Source: Falsiroseomonas tokyonensis (GTDB lineage: Bacteria > Pseudomonadota > Alphaproteobacteria > Acetobacterales > Acetobacteraceae). From it: 64,000 nucleotides of DNA. Location of the stretch: assembly GCF_019024325.1 (NCBI RefSeq), contig NZ_JAFNJS010000001.1:682001-746000 (forward strand), written 5' to 3'. Both the position numbers and the translations under genes were made by a program. Numbering within the stretch: position 1 is the first letter of the stretch; every line of letters starts with the position of its first letter. The notes beneath the pieces were generated by a model. That model made no database searches and was not told the DNA's origin. It was given only the letters and a program-made list of their open reading frames with translations. Below, piece after piece: positions 61,641 through 64,000 of the stretch.

Positions 61641-61655
61641 TGCAACTCAGTCGCA
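61641..61655 (-). promoter_or_regulatory. Fur-like 7-1-7 inverted repeat before the ABC operon
   Basis: On the minus strand TGCGACT-G-AGTTGCA forms a 7-1-7 dyad with one mismatch, the form taken by Fur-type boxes in many alphaproteobacteria (TTGCGA.T...TTGCA). It is 38 bp before the receptor gene's ATG, a sensible promoter position. Zur or Mur would be alternatives. Confidence 0.5.
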
Positions 61656-61668
61656 AATGAAAGCGCGG

Positions 61669-62109
61669 TTAGGTGGAGACCGGCGCCAGGTGGATGACCG
61701 GCAGGCCCACCGCCTCCGCCACCAGGGTCCGGTGGCATTGGGCGGGGTCGGCTTCCAGGCAGAGCAGGCAGATGGGCTCCGCCCGCGCCTGGGCGGACAG
61801 CGCGGCGAGTGCCGCCTGGCCCTCCGTCCCCGCCAGCTTCGCCCCGAAAATGCGGCGCATCTCCGCCGGGCGGCCGGCGCGCACGGCGGCGCGGCCTTCC
61901 GCCGGCGTGCCCAGCGCCGGCACATGCTGGTAGGCGATCCCGGCCTCGGCCAGCGCCGCCGAAAGCGCGCGCTTGGCGAAGCCGGGCTTGCGGCTGTTCG
62001 CCAGGGCCCGGACATCGACCAGCGTCACGATGCCCTGGGCCTTGAGGGCGGCGATCAGCCGGTCCGGCGTCGCCTCCTCATAGCCGATGGTGAAGACGCG
62101 TTGGGTCAT
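61669..62109 (-). CDS. DUF488 family protein
   Basis: 146 residues. VFTIGYEEATPDRLIAALKAQGIVTLVDVRALANSRKPGFAK is the standard N-terminal half, and LLCLEADPAQCHR, with its Cys-x2-Cys...Cys-His set, the C-terminal one. The role of DUF488 proteins is unknown; the conserved cysteines and the Rossmann-like fold have led to ideas of nucleic-acid or metal handling. It follows the malic enzyme gene by one base, so it is probably co-transcribed with it. Confidence 0.9.
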   Translation of the reverse strand: MTQRVFTIGYEEATPDRLIAALKAQGIVTLVDVRALANSRKPGFAKRALSAALAEAGIAYQHVPALGTPAEGRAAVRAGRPAEMRRIFGAKLAGTEGQAALAALSAQARAEPICLLCLEADPAQCHRTLVAEAVGLPVIHLAPVST

Positions 62110-62110
62110 C

Positions 62111-64000
62111 TCACTTCGGCAGCGCCGCATGGGCGGCGAGGCAGGCAATGTCCAGGATCTGGTTCACCCCCGCCTCCATGCCGACGATCTGCACCGGCGC
62201 CGACAGCCCCATCAGCAACGGCCCGATGGTCTGGGCGGAGGTCAGCCGCGGCGCCGCCTTGGTGAGGATATGCGCGGCATGCAGGCCGGGCATCACCAGC
62301 ACATTGGCCGGGCCGGTCAGGCGGCAGAAGGGATAGAGCGCGGCGCGCAGGCCAGGGTCCAGCGCCACATCGGCGGCCATCTCGCCGTCATACTCGAAAT
62401 CCACCTGGCGCTGGTCCAGCAGCTTCACCGCATCCCGCACATTGCCCGGGATGCTGCCCTTGGGATCGCCGAAGGTGGAGAAGGCGAGGAAGGCGACGCG
62501 CGGCTCATGCCCCAGCCGGCGCGCGGCGGCCGCGGCCCGCGTCGCGATCTCCGCCAGCGTCGCCGCATCCGGGCGCTCATGGATCGCGGTATCGGCCACC
62601 AGCACGGTGCCGGACCGGCGCGCCAGCATCAGCGTCAGGCCGAACAGCACCGTGCCCGGCGCCGGGTCGATCGCCGTCAGCACGCCTTCCAGCGTCGCCG
62701 CATAGCTGCGCGTCGCGCCGGTGACCATCGCATCCGCATCGCCGGCGGCCACCATGCAGGCGGCAAACACGTTGCGATCCAGGTTCACCAGCCGCTGGCA
62801 GTCGCGCTGCAGGAAGCCCTCGCGCTGCTTCTTGGCATAGAGCCATTCGGCATAGGCGGTGTTGCGGTCCGACAGCCGCGCATTGTGGATCTCGATCCCC
62901 TCCGGCATGGCGATGCCGAGGCCAGCCACCACCGCATTCACCCGATCCTCCCGCCCCACCAGTATGGGCGTGCCGTAGCCGGCATTGCGGAAGGCGATGG
63001 CGGCGCGGATCACGCGCTCCTCCTCGCCTTCGGCGAAGACCACGCGGCGCGGGTTCGCCTGCACGCGCTCCGCGATCGCCTCCATCGCATGGGCGGTGGA
63101 ATCGAGGCGCCCGGCCAGGTCGCGCGCATAGCGATGCAGGTCCATGATCGGCTTGCGCGCGACGCCGCTTTCCATCGCCGCCTTGGCGACGGCGGGCGGG
63201 ATGCGGCTGATCAGGCGCGGGTCGAAGGCGTTCGGGATGATGTAGTCCGGCCCGAAGCGCAGGGACTTGCCGGCGCCGGCGCCCGCCACCTCCTCCGGCA
63301 CATGTTCGCGCGCCAGCAGCGCCAGGGCATGGGCGGCGGCCACCTTCATCGGGTCGTTGATCGTGCTGGCCCGCACATCCAGCGCGCCCCGGAAGATGAA
63401 GGGAAAGCCGAGGACGTTGTTCACCTGGTTCGGATAGTCGCTGCGCCCGGTGGCGATGATGCAGTCCGGCCGCACCGCCCGCGCCTCATCCGGCGTGATT
63501 TCGGGGTCGGGGTTCGCCATGGCGAAGATGATCGGGTGGGCTGCCATGCTGCGCACCATTTCGGGCGTCACCGCGCCCTTCACGGACAGGCCCATGAAGC
63601 AGTCGGCACCCTCCATCGCCTGGGCCAGGGTGCGGCAATTCGTGTCGGCGGCATGCGCCGACTTCCACTGGTTCATGCCCTCCGTCCGGCCGCGATAGAT
63701 GACGCCCTTGGTATCGGCCAGGATCACATGCTGCGGGTGGATGCCCATGGCCTTCACCAGCTCGGCACAGGCCACCGCCGCCGCACCGGCGCCGTTGATC
63801 ACCAGCTTGACGGATTTCAGGTCGCGGCCTGTCAGGTGGCAGGCATTGATCAGCCCGGCGGCGGCGACAATCGCCGTGCCGTGCTGGTCGTCATGGAAGA
63901 CGGGAATGTCCATCAGCTCGCGCAGCCGCTGCTCGATGACGAAGCATTCCGGCGCCTTGATGTCCTCCAGGTTGATGCCGCCGAAGGACGGGCCGAGGTA
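62111..64000 (-). CDS. maeB: NADP-dependent malic enzyme with phosphotransacetylase-like domain (5' end missing)
   Basis: The frame runs on past the right edge, so the N-terminus (about 130 residues, including the catalytic Tyr and Lys) lies outside; 629 residues are visible of roughly 760. SFGGINLEDIKAPECFVIEQRL and DIPVFHDDQHGTAIV, with the metal ligands, open the visible part. The NADP domain follows (VINGAGAAAVACAEL), then from about visible residue 340 a PTA-like domain ending MEAGVNQILDIACLAAHAAL. It converts malate to pyruvate, CO2 and NADPH, with the PTA-like part acting as an acetyl-CoA-responsive regulator in MaeB. Confidence 0.95.
   Translation of the reverse strand, partial: YLGPSFGGINLEDIKAPECFVIEQRLRELMDIPVFHDDQHGTAIVAAAGLINACHLTGRDLKSVKLVINGAGAAAVACAELVKAMGIHPQHVILADTKGVIYRGRTEGMNQWKSAHAADTNCRTLAQAMEGADCFMGLSVKGAVTPEMVRSMAAHPIIFAMANPDPEITPDEARAVRPDCIIATGRSDYPNQVNNVLGFPFIFRGALDVRASTINDPMKVAAAHALALLAREHVPEEVAGAGAGKSLRFGPDYIIPNAFDPRLISRIPPAVAKAAMESGVARKPIMDLHRYARDLAGRLDSTAHAMEAIAERVQANPRRVVFAEGEEERVIRAAIAFRNAGYGTPILVGREDRVNAVVAGLGIAMPEGIEIHNARLSDRNTAYAEWLYAKKQREGFLQRDCQRLVNLDRNVFAACMVAAGDADAMVTGATRSYAATLEGVLTAIDPAPGTVLFGLTLMLARRSGTVLVADTAIHERPDAATLAEIATRAAAAARRLGHEPRVAFLAFSTFGDPKGSIPGNVRDAVKLLDQRQVDFEYDGEMAADVALDPGLRAALYPFCRLTGPANVLVMPGLHAAHILTKAAPRLTSAQTIGPLLMGLSAPVQIVGMEAGVNQILDIACLAAHAALPK

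Noticed and set aside
1-64000. CRISPR arrays, tRNA or rRNA genes, prophage or integrase genes
   Set aside because: No regularly spaced repeats, no tRNA-like cloverleaf with a CCA-side match that I could support, and no integrase, transposase or phage genes were seen by reading.

Overview
The window is a gap-poor, very GC-rich bacterial chromosome segment. Gene content and order suggest an alphaproteobacterium of the Acetobacteraceae/Roseomonas type: dnaA beside rpsT, an enoyl-CoA hydratase, mutM divergent from ubiE, heterotetrameric sarcosine oxidase, COQ7-type ubiquinone hydroxylase, and seven orphan Bug/TctC periplasmic binding proteins with Tat-like leaders. This assignment is an inference; no rRNA or tRNA lies in the window. 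Almost every gene overlaps its operon neighbour by ATGA, GTGA or TGATG.

Layout. 1-4293: end of an RND exporter gene, a Sfp-type phosphopantetheinyl transferase and two tandem free-standing acyltransferases. Together these look like the edge of a trans-AT polyketide cluster lying to the left of the window. 4250-9126: soxBDAG for sarcosine oxidation, read leftward. 9214-13516: housekeeping and metabolic genes (shikimate dehydrogenase-like, exonuclease III, FAH-family, aldose epimerase-like, ketopantoate reductase-like). 13675-15899: ECF sigma factor, RskA-type anti-sigma factor and a secreted DUF4394 protein. 16337-26471: a tightly packed nine-gene rightward operon of catabolic enzymes: two paralogous flavin monooxygenase-like proteins, a ureidoglycolate-lyase-like cupin, an allantoinase-like deacetylase, an amidohydrolase, an HpaB-type hydroxylase, an amidase and a dihydroxyphthalate-decarboxylase-like protein. 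Its last gene carries the exact PC-X3-KPY-X2-S-X2-H motif that I recall from archaeosine synthase ArcS. This is the most interesting region of the window.

26502-31813: chromosomal core genes dnaA, rpsT, enoyl-CoA hydratase, mutM, ubiE and a hotdog thioesterase. 31817-38947: an eight-gene leftward operon with four Bug binding proteins, an enoyl-CoA hydratase, a carboxymuconolactone-decarboxylase-family protein, a CaiB/BaiF CoA-transferase and a GST, probably for uptake and CoA-dependent breakdown of an organic acid. A 185-bp palindromic MITE-like element sits just upstream of it. 39205-41815: a 2-hydroxyacid dehydrogenase divergent from a two-subunit tartrate dehydratase/class I fumarase, with strong dyads between them. 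41816-50884: another Bug protein, an M24 peptidase, a complete TRAP transporter, and two FAD enzymes flanking a Bug protein. 50935-56016: coq7, dnaN, an agmatinase/ureohydrolase, a PuuD-like glutamine amidotransferase and a Bug protein. 56209-61603: a peptide/nickel-type ABC transporter operon with an embedded methyltransferase, preceded by a 7-1-7 Fur-like inverted repeat. 61669-64000: a DUF488 protein and a malic enzyme (MaeB type) cut by the right edge.

Taken together this is the genome of a metabolically versatile heterotroph. Core replication and repair genes are interspersed with catabolic operons for methylamines, organic acids, polyamines or guanidino compounds, and an unidentified nitrogen heterocycle or amide.
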